Shown piece after piece: positions 26,148-35,867 of a stretch of 57,484 bases of DNA (within the stretch, counting starts at the first letter, position 1; each line of letters opens with the position of its first letter). Position numbers and translations under genes: made by a program. The DNA is taken from the NCBI GenBank assembly GCA_019638635.1, contig JAHBTM010000010.1:1-57484 (forward strand). Reading direction: 5' to 3'. Source of the stretch: Ferruginibacter sp. GTDB taxonomy: Bacteria > Bacteroidota > Bacteroidia > Chitinophagales > Chitinophagaceae. Under the pieces are notes generated by a model that saw nothing but the letters and a program-made list of their open reading frames with translations, made no database searches and had not been told where the DNA came from.

Positions 26148-26223
26148 TGGTGATCCCGCTGGGACTCGAACCCAGGGCCCATACATTAAAAGTGTATTGC
26201 TCTACCAACTGAGCTACGGAATC
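26148..26223 (-). tRNA. tRNA-Lys(UUU)
   Basis: The minus strand folds into a full cloverleaf. The acceptor stem GATTCCG/CGGGATC has one T-G wobble, the D-arm is GCTCAGTTGGTAGAGC, the anticodon stem ATACA/TGTAT carries loop CTTTTAA (anticodon UUU), and the T-arm is CTGGGTTCGAGTCCCAG. The discriminator is A and CCA is encoded (26148-26150). No duplicated tRNA end is seen nearby. Confidence 0.96.
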
Positions 26224-26375
26224 TTCACCCTGTATGATTACAATGAGCCTCATTGCTTTCATTGGGAGTGCAAAAATAAGGTAAAATGATTTCAGAGCAA
26301 ATTTTTTTCAAAGAATCAAAGAATGAAACATTTCCATTCCGACTAATTTGTTCTGCAATTGCGCCTATAACGCCC

Positions 26376-26383
26376 TATTTTTG
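26376..26383 (+). promoter_or_regulatory. Putative -7 promoter element for the SDR gene
   Basis: TATTTTTG matches TAnnTTTG and lies 17 bases before the ATG at 26401, so the transcript would have a short leader. A TTTG at 26347-26350 is the only -33 candidate, with a spacer of 25 bases, longer than usual. Confidence 0.45.
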
Positions 26384-26400
26384 CCAAAATTGATTGGAGT

Positions 26401-27210
26401 ATGCACCCATTTTTTAATAACAAAGTGGTAGCCATCACCGGAGGCAGCGATGGTATCGGCAAAGCACTCATCGAATTATTGTTGCCCATGGGCGCCCGCG
26501 TGGCTACCTGCGCCCGCAATCAGGATAAATTATACGATTTGCAATTGAAATTTTCCAAGTTTCCACTGCATTGTGTAGTGGCGGATGTGAGTAAGTATAA
26601 CGATTGTGAATTATTCATACAGTCTACCCTAAAACAGTTCGGAGGTATTGATATCCTCATTAACAATGCGGGCATTTCCATGAGGGCATTGTTGAAAGAT
26701 GCCGATATGGGCGTATTCAGGAAAACCATGGATGTAAACTTTTTCGGCGCTTTATATTGTACCAAACTGGCTTTGAACTCTCTCATTGAAAGAAAGGGAA
26801 CCATCGTGGGTGTGTCATCGGTTGCCGGTTTCAGGGGTTTGCCCGGCCGCAGCGGATATTCTGCCAGCAAGTTTGCACTCAACGGTTGGCTGGAGGCCGT
26901 ACGTACCGAATTGATGGATGACCATGTACATGTAATGTGGGTATCGCCCGGATTTACAAAAAGCAATATTCGAAATGTGGCCCTCAACGCTTCAGGAAAT
27001 GCACAGGGTGAATCACCCATAAATGAAGACAAACTGATGAGTTCAGATGAATGTGCATTACACATCCTTAAAGCCATCGAAAAAAAGAAACGTACACTGG
27101 TGCTCACCGGCACAGGTAAACAAGCCGTATGGATGAACCGTTTCTTTCCGGCCTGGGCCGATAAACTCACACACAAATTTTTCTTTAAAAACGGAAAACT
27201 GATTCAGTAA
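26401..27210 (+). CDS. Short-chain dehydrogenase/reductase (SDR)
   Basis: Classical SDR of 269 residues, an NAD(P)-dependent oxidoreductase. The cofactor loop is TGGSDGIGK near residues 13-21, NNAG is in ILINNAGIS near 90-95, the catalytic Ser is in VGVSSVAGFRG, and the Tyr/Lys pair is in SGYSASKFALNG. WVSPGFTKSNIR follows the active site, as in members acting on lipid or ketoacyl substrates. ARN after strand 2 (CARNQDK) suggests NADP preference. Substrate unknown. The next gene starts 13 bases after its stop, so the two are likely co-transcribed. Confidence 0.92.
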   Translation: MHPFFNNKVVAITGGSDGIGKALIELLLPMGARVATCARNQDKLYDLQLKFSKFPLHCVVADVSKYNDCELFIQSTLKQFGGIDILINNAGISMRALLKDADMGVFRKTMDVNFFGALYCTKLALNSLIERKGTIVGVSSVAGFRGLPGRSGYSASKFALNGWLEAVRTELMDDHVHVMWVSPGFTKSNIRNVALNASGNAQGESPINEDKLMSSDECALHILKAIEKKKRTLVLTGTGKQAVWMNRFFPAWADKLTHKFFFKNGKLIQ

Positions 27211-27223
27211 GTACAGTTGAATT

Positions 27224-28057
27224 ATGGCATTGATTACCGTAACATCTGACCTTGGACTGCAGGATTACCTGGCGGGTTCAGTGAAGGGACAATTATGGAA
27301 AATCCAACCCGATTTCCGCATTGTAGATATTTCGCACTCTGTGATTGCCTTTAACGTGTCTCGCGCTGCCTATATCTGCAGAAATGCGCTCAACCATTTT
27401 CCGGCTAACACGTTTCATATCTGGTTAATCAATTTGTTCGACAACAAGCAAAACCATTTGCTCATTGCCCGTCATAACCAACAATACATTGCATGTGCCG
27501 ATAATGCCCTGCTCCCATTAACGATTGAAGGGAAACCGGATGAAGTTATTATGCTGCCCATTCCCGAAGGCACACCAAAAAATTTAATTGAATACACACG
27601 ATTGTTCGGAGAAGCTATTCTTCATATTTCTGAAGGAAAACCATTGACAACGCTCGGAGCAAACGCATCACACCTGAAGTACAACGATCCTTTGTCGGTT
27701 CGTACCAGTGGCAATTCACTCGAAGCAAAAGTCATTTTTATCGACAGCTACGAGAACGTTATCCTGAACATCCACCGTACACAATTTGAAACCATGCGCA
27801 ACGGGCGTAAATTTCAAATCGTGTTAAAAGGAAATGAAACCATTAACCGCATCAGTGATTCGTATGCCGATGTACCTGAAGGCGAAAAACTGGCCTTGTT
27901 CAATGCTTCGGGATATATGGAAATTGCTATTAATAAAGGAAATGCCTCCGGCTTATTGGGTTTACAATTATATTCTGACACTCAAGACAACATATCGCCC
28001 AACTTTCTCAGCAGAAGATTGATGTATCAAACCGTCATTATAGAATTTATCGATTAA
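27224..28057 (+). CDS. SAM hydroxide adenosyltransferase family protein (DUF62)
   Basis: The family splits S-adenosylmethionine into adenosine and methionine with water or hydroxide; relatives are the fluorinase and chlorinase. The N-terminal domain starts LITVTSDLGLQDYLAGSVKG (family TSDFG), with IVDISHSVIAFNVSRAAY. The C-terminal domain has FIDSYENVILNI where many members read DxFGNxxxN, and FNASGYMEIAINKGNASGLLGL near the end. At 277 residues the length is normal. The Phe-Gly to Tyr-Glu change in the C-terminal motif is worth noting but does not by itself argue loss of function. It lies between the SDR gene (13-base gap) and the DUF2911 gene (22-base gap). Confidence 0.88.
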   Translation: MALITVTSDLGLQDYLAGSVKGQLWKIQPDFRIVDISHSVIAFNVSRAAYICRNALNHFPANTFHIWLINLFDNKQNHLLIARHNQQYIACADNALLPLTIEGKPDEVIMLPIPEGTPKNLIEYTRLFGEAILHISEGKPLTTLGANASHLKYNDPLSVRTSGNSLEAKVIFIDSYENVILNIHRTQFETMRNGRKFQIVLKGNETINRISDSYADVPEGEKLALFNASGYMEIAINKGNASGLLGLQLYSDTQDNISPNFLSRRLMYQTVIIEFID

Positions 28058-28079
28058 CTTTAAACCAAAATTGTACAAC

Positions 28080-28922
28080 ATGAAAAAACTTTTTACCGTA
28101 TCAGCACTTTGTTTAGCCGCTCTGGCAGTGGATGCGCAGGTTCGTATGCCGCAGCCATCGAGTAACCAACACATTAAACAGGAATTCGGACAAGGCATGA
28201 TTGAGTTGAATTACTCTCGTCCTTCCGCTAAAGGACGCGCTGTATATGGCAACTTGGTTCCTTATGGAAAATTATGGCGTACCGGTGCCAATGCCGCAAC
28301 ACGTATCTCTTTTAACGAACCCGTTCAAATCAATGGCAAAAATATTGATACCGGTTCTTATGCCCTGTATACGATACCAGGTGCCAATGAATGGACCATC
28401 ATCCTGAATAAAGGATACAAAAACTCAGGCACATCCGGCTACACCGAATCAGATGATGTGGTGCGCTTTAATGTAAAGTCTACTAAACTGCAAACTCCGG
28501 TAGAAACATTCACTATTCAATTTGCGAATGTTGAAGCGATGCAGATTGACCTTCAAATTGCATGGGAGAACACTTTGGTTTCCTTCCCGATTGCTACGAA
28601 CTTTACCGATAAACTCCGTGCTGAAATTGAAGAAGCGCTGAAAGGCGAGAAAAAACCGTACTGGCAGGCGGCTCAGTTCTACAACGATTACGACAAGAAC
28701 TACGCTAAAGCCCTGGAAAATGTAAACAAAGTATTGGAATCTAATGATAAAGCATTTTGGGTTTGGTTGTTTAAAGCCCGTGTGCAGGAAAAAATGGGTG
28801 ATTATGCCGGAGCCATTACCAGTGCAGAGAAATCATTGACACTGGCTACTGAGGCCAAGAATGATGATTACATTAAAATGAACAAGAAACTCATTGCAGA
28901 GGCGAAGAAGAAAATGAAATAA
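28080..28922 (+). CDS. DUF2911 domain exported protein with TPR-like end
   Basis: A 280-residue exported protein with signal peptide MKKLFTVSALCLAALAVDAQ. The DUF2911 domain covers roughly residues 25-170: IELNYSRPSAKGRAVYGNLV, PYGKLWRTGANAATRISF, GSYALYTIPG and EWTIILNK are all typical. The last ~100 residues are helical and resemble tetratricopeptide repeats (KALENVNKVLESNDKAFW, GDYAGAITSAEKSL). Function of the family is unknown. ATG 28080 is preferred over an upstream TTG in frame because the signal peptide begins there. It ends at a strong terminator. Confidence 0.92.
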   Translation: MKKLFTVSALCLAALAVDAQVRMPQPSSNQHIKQEFGQGMIELNYSRPSAKGRAVYGNLVPYGKLWRTGANAATRISFNEPVQINGKNIDTGSYALYTIPGANEWTIILNKGYKNSGTSGYTESDDVVRFNVKSTKLQTPVETFTIQFANVEAMQIDLQIAWENTLVSFPIATNFTDKLRAEIEEALKGEKKPYWQAAQFYNDYDKNYAKALENVNKVLESNDKAFWVWLFKARVQEKMGDYAGAITSAEKSLTLATEAKNDDYIKMNKKLIAEAKKKMK

Positions 28923-28940
28923 TTTCTAACTTCTTTTTTG

Positions 28941-28974
28941 AAAACTGCGGAACGAAGGTTTCGCAGTTTTTTTT
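28941..28974 (+). terminator. Rho-independent terminator
   Basis: AAAACTGCG (28941-28949) and CGCAGTTTT (28962-28970) form a 9-bp stem, and the T-run continues to 28974. It follows the DUF2911 stop by 18 bases. Confidence 0.85.
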
Positions 28975-29018
28975 GGCTCGTACCCTCTCAATGAAACACC
29001 GTATGGCTTACAACTGTT

Positions 29019-30662
29019 CTAACTTTTTACAACTTTTGGAATGGTTTGATTTTGTAACCATTGAATGATACACCCAATTGCAATCACCAGGATAGCACCA
29101 ATCACATTCAGCCATAAAAACGATATAACGTCTAACATATAAATTACGACAACCAGCACCTGAGCTATGGCTGCCGCAATAAATACCGCATGTCCTTTGA
29201 TGAACCTGATCCAAAACGCAACAAGAAACACCCCCAATATTACTCCGTAAAAAATAGAACCAAGTATATTCACTGTTTCTATTAAACTGTTACCGATGTT
29301 GTGTGCAAACATGGCCACCCCGATACAGAACAAACCCCAAAAAAACGTATACCATTGTGAAATTTTGAAATCCTGATGTTCTGTTGTTTTTCGCAGGGTG
29401 AACTTCTTATGAAAATCAACCATGGTACAGGCTGCCAAAGAATTCAGTGCCGCAGCAATACTGCCCCAGGCTGCCAAAAATATAACCGCAAACAACAAAC
29501 CGATGAGTCCTACCGGTAATTTATCTTTTACAAAATAGAGAAAGATGTAATTATTATCATTCACATCATACGCAGGCAACGCTTGTTGCAACACTTTTTT
29601 ATATTCTTCCCGATACTGAGCGGCTTGTGCTTTGTTGTTGTTGTTGAATGCATCGTAGTACGCTGCTTCAATAGTCTTCAACTGAGGAGCATAGGGTGTG
29701 GCGTTGGCCAGTTCCATTCTTTTCTGATCAAAAAACACCGGTGGTTTGCTGTATTGATAATACATAAATATCAACACCCCAATCAACAGAATGAAAAATT
29801 GCATCGGTACTTTCACCAATCCGTTCATCAGCAATCCTTTTTTACTTCCCGAAGTATTTTTTGCGGTCAGGTACCGCCCTACCTGACTGTGATCGGTTCC
29901 AAAATAACTCAATGCAAGAAAAAAGCCACCGATGATTCCACTCCAGATATTGTACTTGTCTTTCCAGTCGAAGCTGCCATCACTTTTAAAACCGGTAGTA
30001 ATTACATTCATCTTTCCCAGTGTGGTAGCTTCCTGAATTGCCTGCTTAAATCCAACGCCATCAGGCAACATGCCTACGGCGATATATCCCACCAGAAAGA
30101 GTGAAACAAAAACGATGATCATCTGCAACACCTGTGTGTACGCCACGGCACGCGCGCCTCCCGTCATGGTATAAATAATCAACACCCCACCCATCAAAAT
30201 ATTGGTGATGTATATGTTCCATCCCATAATAGAACTCAAAATCAGCGAGGGTGCATAAATACTCACCCCGGTACTCAACCCTCTCGATAAAAGAAACAAA
30301 AAAGACGTTAGTGTGCGGGTTTTTAAATCGAATCGGTTTTCGAGAAATTCATAGGCGGTATACACTTTAAGTTTATTGTACACAGGAACAAAAAAGTAAC
30401 TGATGACAATCATCGCCAGCGGTAAACCGAAATAATATTGAACAAAACGCATACCATCAGAATACGACTGGCCGGGGCCTGTAAGGAATGTAATGGCACT
30501 GGCTTGTGTTCCCATGATGCTCATCAATACCAGAAACCACGGCAGGTTGCGGTTACTGAGAAAGTATCCTTCCAGGTTGCGGGTAGCACGGCTTTTATAA
30601 ATACCATACACAATGATGCTTATGAGCACGCCGATCAGAACTATCCAGTCGATGATATGCAT
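29019..30662 (-). CDS. Sodium:solute symporter (SSS family)
   Basis: Inner-membrane Na+-coupled transporter of 547 residues with about 13-14 helices, including LeuT-fold parts. Family marks are the N-terminal YFLSNRNLPWFLVLMSIMGT and ASAITFLTGPG, GLSTGVSIYAPS, YTMTGGARAVAYTQVLQ with the conserved TGG and TD/TQ region, and FGTDHSQVGRYLTAK. A soluble loop near 320-380 (AAYYDAFNNNNKAQAAQY) is longer than usual. The gene is last in an operon after the PIG-L deacetylase (12-base gap), so its substrate is probably a product of that enzyme or of the M14 peptidase. Confidence 0.92.
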   Translation of the reverse strand: MHIIDWIVLIGVLISIIVYGIYKSRATRNLEGYFLSNRNLPWFLVLMSIMGTQASAITFLTGPGQSYSDGMRFVQYYFGLPLAMIVISYFFVPVYNKLKVYTAYEFLENRFDLKTRTLTSFLFLLSRGLSTGVSIYAPSLILSSIMGWNIYITNILMGGVLIIYTMTGGARAVAYTQVLQMIIVFVSLFLVGYIAVGMLPDGVGFKQAIQEATTLGKMNVITTGFKSDGSFDWKDKYNIWSGIIGGFFLALSYFGTDHSQVGRYLTAKNTSGSKKGLLMNGLVKVPMQFFILLIGVLIFMYYQYSKPPVFFDQKRMELANATPYAPQLKTIEAAYYDAFNNNNKAQAAQYREEYKKVLQQALPAYDVNDNNYIFLYFVKDKLPVGLIGLLFAVIFLAAWGSIAAALNSLAACTMVDFHKKFTLRKTTEHQDFKISQWYTFFWGLFCIGVAMFAHNIGNSLIETVNILGSIFYGVILGVFLVAFWIRFIKGHAVFIAAAIAQVLVVVIYMLDVISFLWLNVIGAILVIAIGCIIQWLQNQTIPKVVKS

Positions 30663-30674
30663 GTATATTGTTTT

Positions 30675-33167
30675 TTATCGGGCCAGCAAATTGGCCAGTA
30701 ACCTGAAAGCGCCCGGCACACCGGCAGGCAATTGTCGGAAAAGGGATAACCCTGTATATATAAACTTTCCGCTGCCATGATGAGCCACAATCAAAGCACC
30801 TGGTAATGGTTTTTCACCGGGATCATTCATGGTCAGCCATTGTGTGTAAGCAGGATCCACCTCGCCTGCGTGATATACACTTCGCTCCTGCACCCAACCT
30901 TCAAAATCAGCAGGTGAAATTTTATTTGGATGATTGAATATCCGGTGATCCCCGGGTTGCATGTGAACCGGTGATTGTTCGTTGGTTATCCTGTTGCGCG
31001 TGATGGTAAACGGATAAGGTCCGATTTGTGCCTTCAATGGAGCAATACGGTTATTCGTATTGTATTGTACCAACAACACACCGCCTCCGTGTACATACTG
31101 CATCAACACCGGATAGGCTTCAAACAGCCAGTCGTTGATGTTGTAGGCCCTCACTCCGGTAACGATCGCGTCATACATGTTCAATTTGTCATGCGTAATT
31201 TCCGACTGCTGTAGGTAATCAACTTCATAGCCCATGATTTTCAATGCATCGGCCACTTTATCTCCTGCCCCCTGTATATAACCGATACGCTTACCCGAAA
31301 TTTTCAAATCCATATTCAACAACTGAACCGTATCCCTCCGATGGTATATCTGGTCTGGAATATGCGGATAGCGGATCATTTTAATTGACAAGTCCTGGCT
31401 TCCGGTAGCATTTTGCAAAGAAGCAAATGACTTGCTTTCAACTGTGGCATAGATAGAAGAAGCATTATCTATTCCTACCGGGAGCGGATAACTCGCCAAC
31501 CAGGATTGCCCTTTAGGAATGGACAGATACTCACGGCCTACCGTAAACGCTTTTTTTCCGGCATGCAGTAGCACTTTTAACGTATCATTGAAATTTTTAT
31601 TGAATTCCAGTTTCACCTGCACCGTTTTCGGAGAACTGTTTTGTGCATACAGGATTTGTGTAGGTTCCAGCGTAATATGGACCGGTGCGGTAACATATGC
31701 AGGTTGATATATTTCGCCCTTTGTTGGTTCAGTGAATTTGTACTGCAGCGGGATGGACCACTGATAAGGCTTACCGTACAGCGTAAACGAAAACAACACC
31801 TGGGGATATTGCTTTTCGGGCAGGTTGCGCAATGCCTGATCGCTCACGGTAAACAATCCGTTTGGAGATGCATGTAGCCAATAGGGTTGTGAAACAGCGG
31901 CTTGCACGGGAATAAATATTTTCCTACTTTCCTGTACCGTTTTATTGATGGTGGTGTCTTTAAATGTTACTTGTGTGTGGTGCGATGGATGTAAAGTAAA
32001 ATCGGCAGAGGCGGCCTGCATAGGCAATCCGTTGCGGTTGATGATGGAAAAGGTGATGAAAGCCGTATCTCCCGCTACTATTTGTTGTTCACGAACAGTT
32101 GCCTCCATGAAAATACCCGAAACATTCCGGAGAATATTTTGCAATTGCACTATTTTATATTGAACCAAAGGGGATGGCTCTGCCAGTTTCAACAGGTTTT
32201 CAATTTCCTGTAAAGCGGGAACTGACTGATAGGGCGCTAACGGCGTAAATTGTTTTACTACTTCATGGAGTAATCTTCGGTATTGATTCAGCTGTTCAGG
32301 TTTTTTAAATACGATGGCTTCGGCTCCGGTAGGCACCCCTTCCATTAAATCATTTACCGGCTTTGTTCCTTTGAGGGTTTCAAAATATTCGAATGACGTG
32401 CCACGTTGCGCGGGTACACCAAAACCCTGGCTACTGTGCTTGCTGCGGCTTTGTGCACTCATCTCTCCGTAGCTCCATCCCAGTAATGCGTTATACCCGC
32501 CACAATCCACTTTAAACTGATCATCGCGGGTGGTATTCATTCCTTCAAAGGAATAGGTATTCCACAACAGGCGCTTTGCCTGCCATACACGGGCTCCGTG
32601 CTTAAAGTGTTCTGGGAACCGGTTCGGATCGGCCGCCGCATCATATGCTTCGGCAGCCAATATGGCGGAAGCGGTATGGTGCCCATGCCCTCCTTCACCG
32701 GTGGATGGGAAACGGCAAATGATTACATCCGGTCGAAAAGTACGGATGGTCCAAACCACATCCGAAAGCACCTCTTCGTGTCCCCATAACCGTAAGGCTT
32801 CCTCCGGGCTTTTACTATAGCCAAAATCATACGCCCTTGTAAAAAACTGTTCGGCACCATCCACTTTTCTGGCCGCTATCAGCTCCTGGGTCCGAATCAA
32901 CCCCATCTCTATGCCCTGCTCATCACCAATGAGATTTTGACCACCATCTCCCCTTGTTAAACTCAGGTAACCGGTACGGTATTTTTTTTCATTCACCAGA
33001 TAAGAAAGCAACCGGGTATTTTCATCATCCGGGTGAGCCGCTATATACAACACGGTACCGTGCACCGCGAGTTTTTGAATATCGTGTAACACACTACTTG
33101 CCGATTGTGCAAATATGGATACATTAAAAATCATTGCTAACAGCAACACACCAATCCTGATCATCAT
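30675..33167 (-). CDS. Exported PIG-L (LmbE) family deacetylase with GATase-like C-terminus
   Basis: Zn-dependent N-acetyl-hydrolase domain fused to a long C-terminal part; 830 residues with signal peptide ending SIFAQ. Zinc motif AAHPDDE is at residues 43-49 and the third ligand is in GGHGHHTASA near 165. A beta-sandwich-like middle (from ~350) is followed near residue 640 by a Rossmann-like domain (RIGYIQGAGDKVADALKIMG, YDAIVTGVRAY, GGGVLLVQYNT) that resembles the glutamine amidotransferase-like ThuA group. PIG-L enzymes act on N-acetylglucosamine-linked compounds; this exported form is not the short BshB of bacillithiol synthesis. It follows the M14 gene by nine bases. Confidence 0.9.
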   Translation of the reverse strand: MMIRIGVLLLAMIFNVSIFAQSASSVLHDIQKLAVHGTVLYIAAHPDDENTRLLSYLVNEKKYRTGYLSLTRGDGGQNLIGDEQGIEMGLIRTQELIAARKVDGAEQFFTRAYDFGYSKSPEEALRLWGHEEVLSDVVWTIRTFRPDVIICRFPSTGEGGHGHHTASAILAAEAYDAAADPNRFPEHFKHGARVWQAKRLLWNTYSFEGMNTTRDDQFKVDCGGYNALLGWSYGEMSAQSRSKHSSQGFGVPAQRGTSFEYFETLKGTKPVNDLMEGVPTGAEAIVFKKPEQLNQYRRLLHEVVKQFTPLAPYQSVPALQEIENLLKLAEPSPLVQYKIVQLQNILRNVSGIFMEATVREQQIVAGDTAFITFSIINRNGLPMQAASADFTLHPSHHTQVTFKDTTINKTVQESRKIFIPVQAAVSQPYWLHASPNGLFTVSDQALRNLPEKQYPQVLFSFTLYGKPYQWSIPLQYKFTEPTKGEIYQPAYVTAPVHITLEPTQILYAQNSSPKTVQVKLEFNKNFNDTLKVLLHAGKKAFTVGREYLSIPKGQSWLASYPLPVGIDNASSIYATVESKSFASLQNATGSQDLSIKMIRYPHIPDQIYHRRDTVQLLNMDLKISGKRIGYIQGAGDKVADALKIMGYEVDYLQQSEITHDKLNMYDAIVTGVRAYNINDWLFEAYPVLMQYVHGGGVLLVQYNTNNRIAPLKAQIGPYPFTITRNRITNEQSPVHMQPGDHRIFNHPNKISPADFEGWVQERSVYHAGEVDPAYTQWLTMNDPGEKPLPGALIVAHHGSGKFIYTGLSLFRQLPAGVPGAFRLLANLLAR

Positions 33168-33176
33168 TATTAATTT

Positions 33177-35666
33177 TTACCAGTTGAAAAACACCGCATT
33201 GGTCAAAAGTAATTTTCCGCTTTCCCAAAAACCACGATAGAGTGGATTTTCAGCGAAATAAACTACAGAACCTCTACCGTAGGGCTGGGCACCTAGAGAT
33301 AAAGTTTGCTGAATATTTCCGGAAGCCTCACTACCTACCATACCCGAAATGTAACCGCGACTTCCAATAGTGCCCACATTCCAGCCGTTGTTTAAAAACG
33401 AGTATACGTTATCGTTATTCAGAAGTGTAAAATAGTCTTTAGTAAATCCGTAAGCCATGGGATGTGAATGATCTAATGTTACCCTATACACGGCTCCCTG
33501 TACAAAATGTTTCAGATAAGAACGGTCGCGTTCAGCATACAGCGGTAAATCGTTGTTGGAAGGCGGGGGCGTTTCTTTGTCGCCTTCTTTCTTTTTCAGT
33601 TGCCAGTTTCCTTCTGCCATCATGGAAACAGCATTTTCAATGGCAATCATTTTACCTCCTTTGCTCAGCCAGTCGGTGAGTTTTTGATTACCTTCTTTCT
33701 CGGAAAGAAATTTAAAATTTCCGGATGGAACAATCAGTACATCAATACCCGACAATTCAATTTGATTGGGATTATCGGAACGGATGAGGGTGACCGGATA
33801 ATCCAGTTGCTCATCGAAGAAATGCCACAACTCACCGAGGCTGTTCTCGTAAGCCCTTTCACCGGCGAGGATAGCCACGTTGGGCGCTTTGAGTGTACGT
33901 ACTTTATCGGATCCCATATCTGCTCCTTTTTGCATCATCCCGGATTCCATCACATCAAAAGCCACATTGAACCGGTTCAGAATATTTTCAATTTCCTGCA
34001 GTTTATTCCGGTTGGGCTGGCGCAGGATAATCAAGGTGCCTTTAGCATATTTTTTTCCGTTGGTTTCAAAATCTGTTTCATGGAAACGAACCTGAATGCC
34101 TTTGTTCAATAATTGTCCGAGTACACGTCCTTGTAGCAGCGATTCATACGGAATCAAATACCCATAGGCATTCTCGGGTAATTTCATTTGCACGGGCTGA
34201 ACCTGCGGTTCCTCCACACCCTGCACCACTTCTTTCAATGCGATGGCCTGCATGCCATGTGCATATGGCAATGCCCAGGCAGTAATGTCGTACGTAAGGG
34301 AATCCGTGAGTCGTGCATGGGGTTCAAACAACACACGCACCAGGGCGGATTTAGGTTGCAGGGCCGAGATGATTAAATCATGTTCCTGTACCTGCCAGGT
34401 GCGTTCGGCCTGATCATAATAATCATACCCTTTCACCTGCATTTTCTTTCCGGCCACCGTATAACGAATACCATTCTTAAACAATAGGCTTTTTAGTGTA
34501 GCCACTTTCCCTGAATTTCTGCCTTCCACAATATAGGTTTTGTAGATTCCGTTGCCACGCGTATTGGCCTCATCGAAATAATTTTTATACGCGGTGCGGA
34601 TTTTTTCTGCCTGATTGGAGGCCACTTCCAGTGTACTCATGGCCGTGGTATAATGGTGTAGAATCCGGTCAGACAAGGTCAGTGTATCTCCATCCCATGC
34701 AATGGTTAAACCTCCCATGGAATGGCCTGCTTGTTCATACGTCATTCCAATGGCTCCGCTAAACATCGGGTATGTATCACCGTAAGCGGGATAAAAAAGA
34801 TCAAAATATTCTTTAGTAAAATACAACCATCCGTTTTTGTCGAAGTAACGAGCATGGTTCCGTCCGATTTCCTCCTGAAAAGTGCGCTGAAATGTACTGA
34901 TGGCATCATGCAGGGGTTCAGCGGCCGGGGCAAAGTAGTAAGGACTGTTATAATATTGTTCATGAAAATCTACATGTATTGCCGGCATCCATTCGTTGTA
35001 CAGTCTCAAACGTGAACGGGTTTCTATCTGGCTTTGCCAGGCCCAATCGCGGTTCAGATCGAAATAATAATGATTGGAACGTCCGTTCGGTGATGGCTCG
35101 AAACGTTCGCGAGCGAGCATAGAAGGATTGGGATGTTTGCCCATGGTGCGTTGAAACCAGTGAACATACTGATCGCGCCCGTCAGGATTCAAACATGGGT
35201 CCATCACCAGCACGGTATTTTTTAGCCAGCCGGCAGCCTGGGGATGTTTACCCGTCAGGATGTCGTACAGCATCACTATGGCCACTTCGGTAGAACTGGC
35301 CTCGTTTCCATGTACGTTGAAACTCATCCAAACCACCACCGGGTCGTTCGAACGTGTTGGCTTTCCGGGCAACATGCCGTTCGTTTTTAAATGATTGGCA
35401 CGAATTTCGTCTATGCGTTGCATGTGTTCCGGTGCGCTGAGTACTGCGGTAATTAATGGCCGGCCTTCATAGGTACTGCCATAGGCTGAAACCTTCACCT
35501 GGTTGGGATATGCACGGGCGGCAACCTCAAAATACTGCACCACCTTATGCCAGGGTGTGAAACGTTCTCCGGGTTCATACCCGAGAAAATCTTTCGGAGT
35601 GGGCAACACCTGAGCCATAGCGGCCAATGGAAACACGCAAATAAATAATAATAGTTTTCTATACAT
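33177..35666 (-). CDS. Exported M14 family zinc carboxypeptidase with GATase-like C-terminus
   Basis: 829 residues with signal peptide MYRKLLLFICVFPLAAMAQ. The M14 domain has zinc ligands His119 and Glu122 in NVHGNEAS and His235 in HVDFHEQ, with substrate-binding residues in PDGRDQYVHW and the probable catalytic Glu in IGMTYEQAG. From about residue 600 it has a Rossmann-like segment (VAILAGERAYENSLGELWHF, GIDVLIVPSGNFKFLSE, GGKMIAIENAVSMM) like class I glutamine amidotransferases, which some large Bacteroidota M14 proteins carry. It is the first gene of the operon with PIG-L and the symporter and probably trims peptides or peptide conjugates in the periplasm. Confidence 0.92.
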   Translation of the reverse strand: MYRKLLLFICVFPLAAMAQVLPTPKDFLGYEPGERFTPWHKVVQYFEVAARAYPNQVKVSAYGSTYEGRPLITAVLSAPEHMQRIDEIRANHLKTNGMLPGKPTRSNDPVVVWMSFNVHGNEASSTEVAIVMLYDILTGKHPQAAGWLKNTVLVMDPCLNPDGRDQYVHWFQRTMGKHPNPSMLARERFEPSPNGRSNHYYFDLNRDWAWQSQIETRSRLRLYNEWMPAIHVDFHEQYYNSPYYFAPAAEPLHDAISTFQRTFQEEIGRNHARYFDKNGWLYFTKEYFDLFYPAYGDTYPMFSGAIGMTYEQAGHSMGGLTIAWDGDTLTLSDRILHHYTTAMSTLEVASNQAEKIRTAYKNYFDEANTRGNGIYKTYIVEGRNSGKVATLKSLLFKNGIRYTVAGKKMQVKGYDYYDQAERTWQVQEHDLIISALQPKSALVRVLFEPHARLTDSLTYDITAWALPYAHGMQAIALKEVVQGVEEPQVQPVQMKLPENAYGYLIPYESLLQGRVLGQLLNKGIQVRFHETDFETNGKKYAKGTLIILRQPNRNKLQEIENILNRFNVAFDVMESGMMQKGADMGSDKVRTLKAPNVAILAGERAYENSLGELWHFFDEQLDYPVTLIRSDNPNQIELSGIDVLIVPSGNFKFLSEKEGNQKLTDWLSKGGKMIAIENAVSMMAEGNWQLKKKEGDKETPPPSNNDLPLYAERDRSYLKHFVQGAVYRVTLDHSHPMAYGFTKDYFTLLNNDNVYSFLNNGWNVGTIGSRGYISGMVGSEASGNIQQTLSLGAQPYGRGSVVYFAENPLYRGFWESGKLLLTNAVFFNW

Positions 35667-35867
35667 GCTAACTTTTTAGAGTGGTGAAATTAGTAAACAA
35701 AACGGCTTTGGCGTGCATTTGGTTTGATATGAACTTTAGAATCAACCTATTAAAACCTGAATATTAATATAAAATTGCACTCAGATTAAAGCCAACAGTA
35801 ATGAAATGCTATTTTTACAAACAATTTTTAACATCTGCGTAGGTTTTTTAAAATATTAAAGAGGATT

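Noticed and set aside
26148-26223. tRNA-Lys as the integration site of the island
   Set aside because: The tRNA lies about 3 kb from the island, no duplicated tRNA end is seen at either border, and no integrase is encoded.
26520-27176. 218-codon antisense frame inside the SDR gene
   Set aside because: Fully opposite a gene with all SDR motifs and without a domain of its own.
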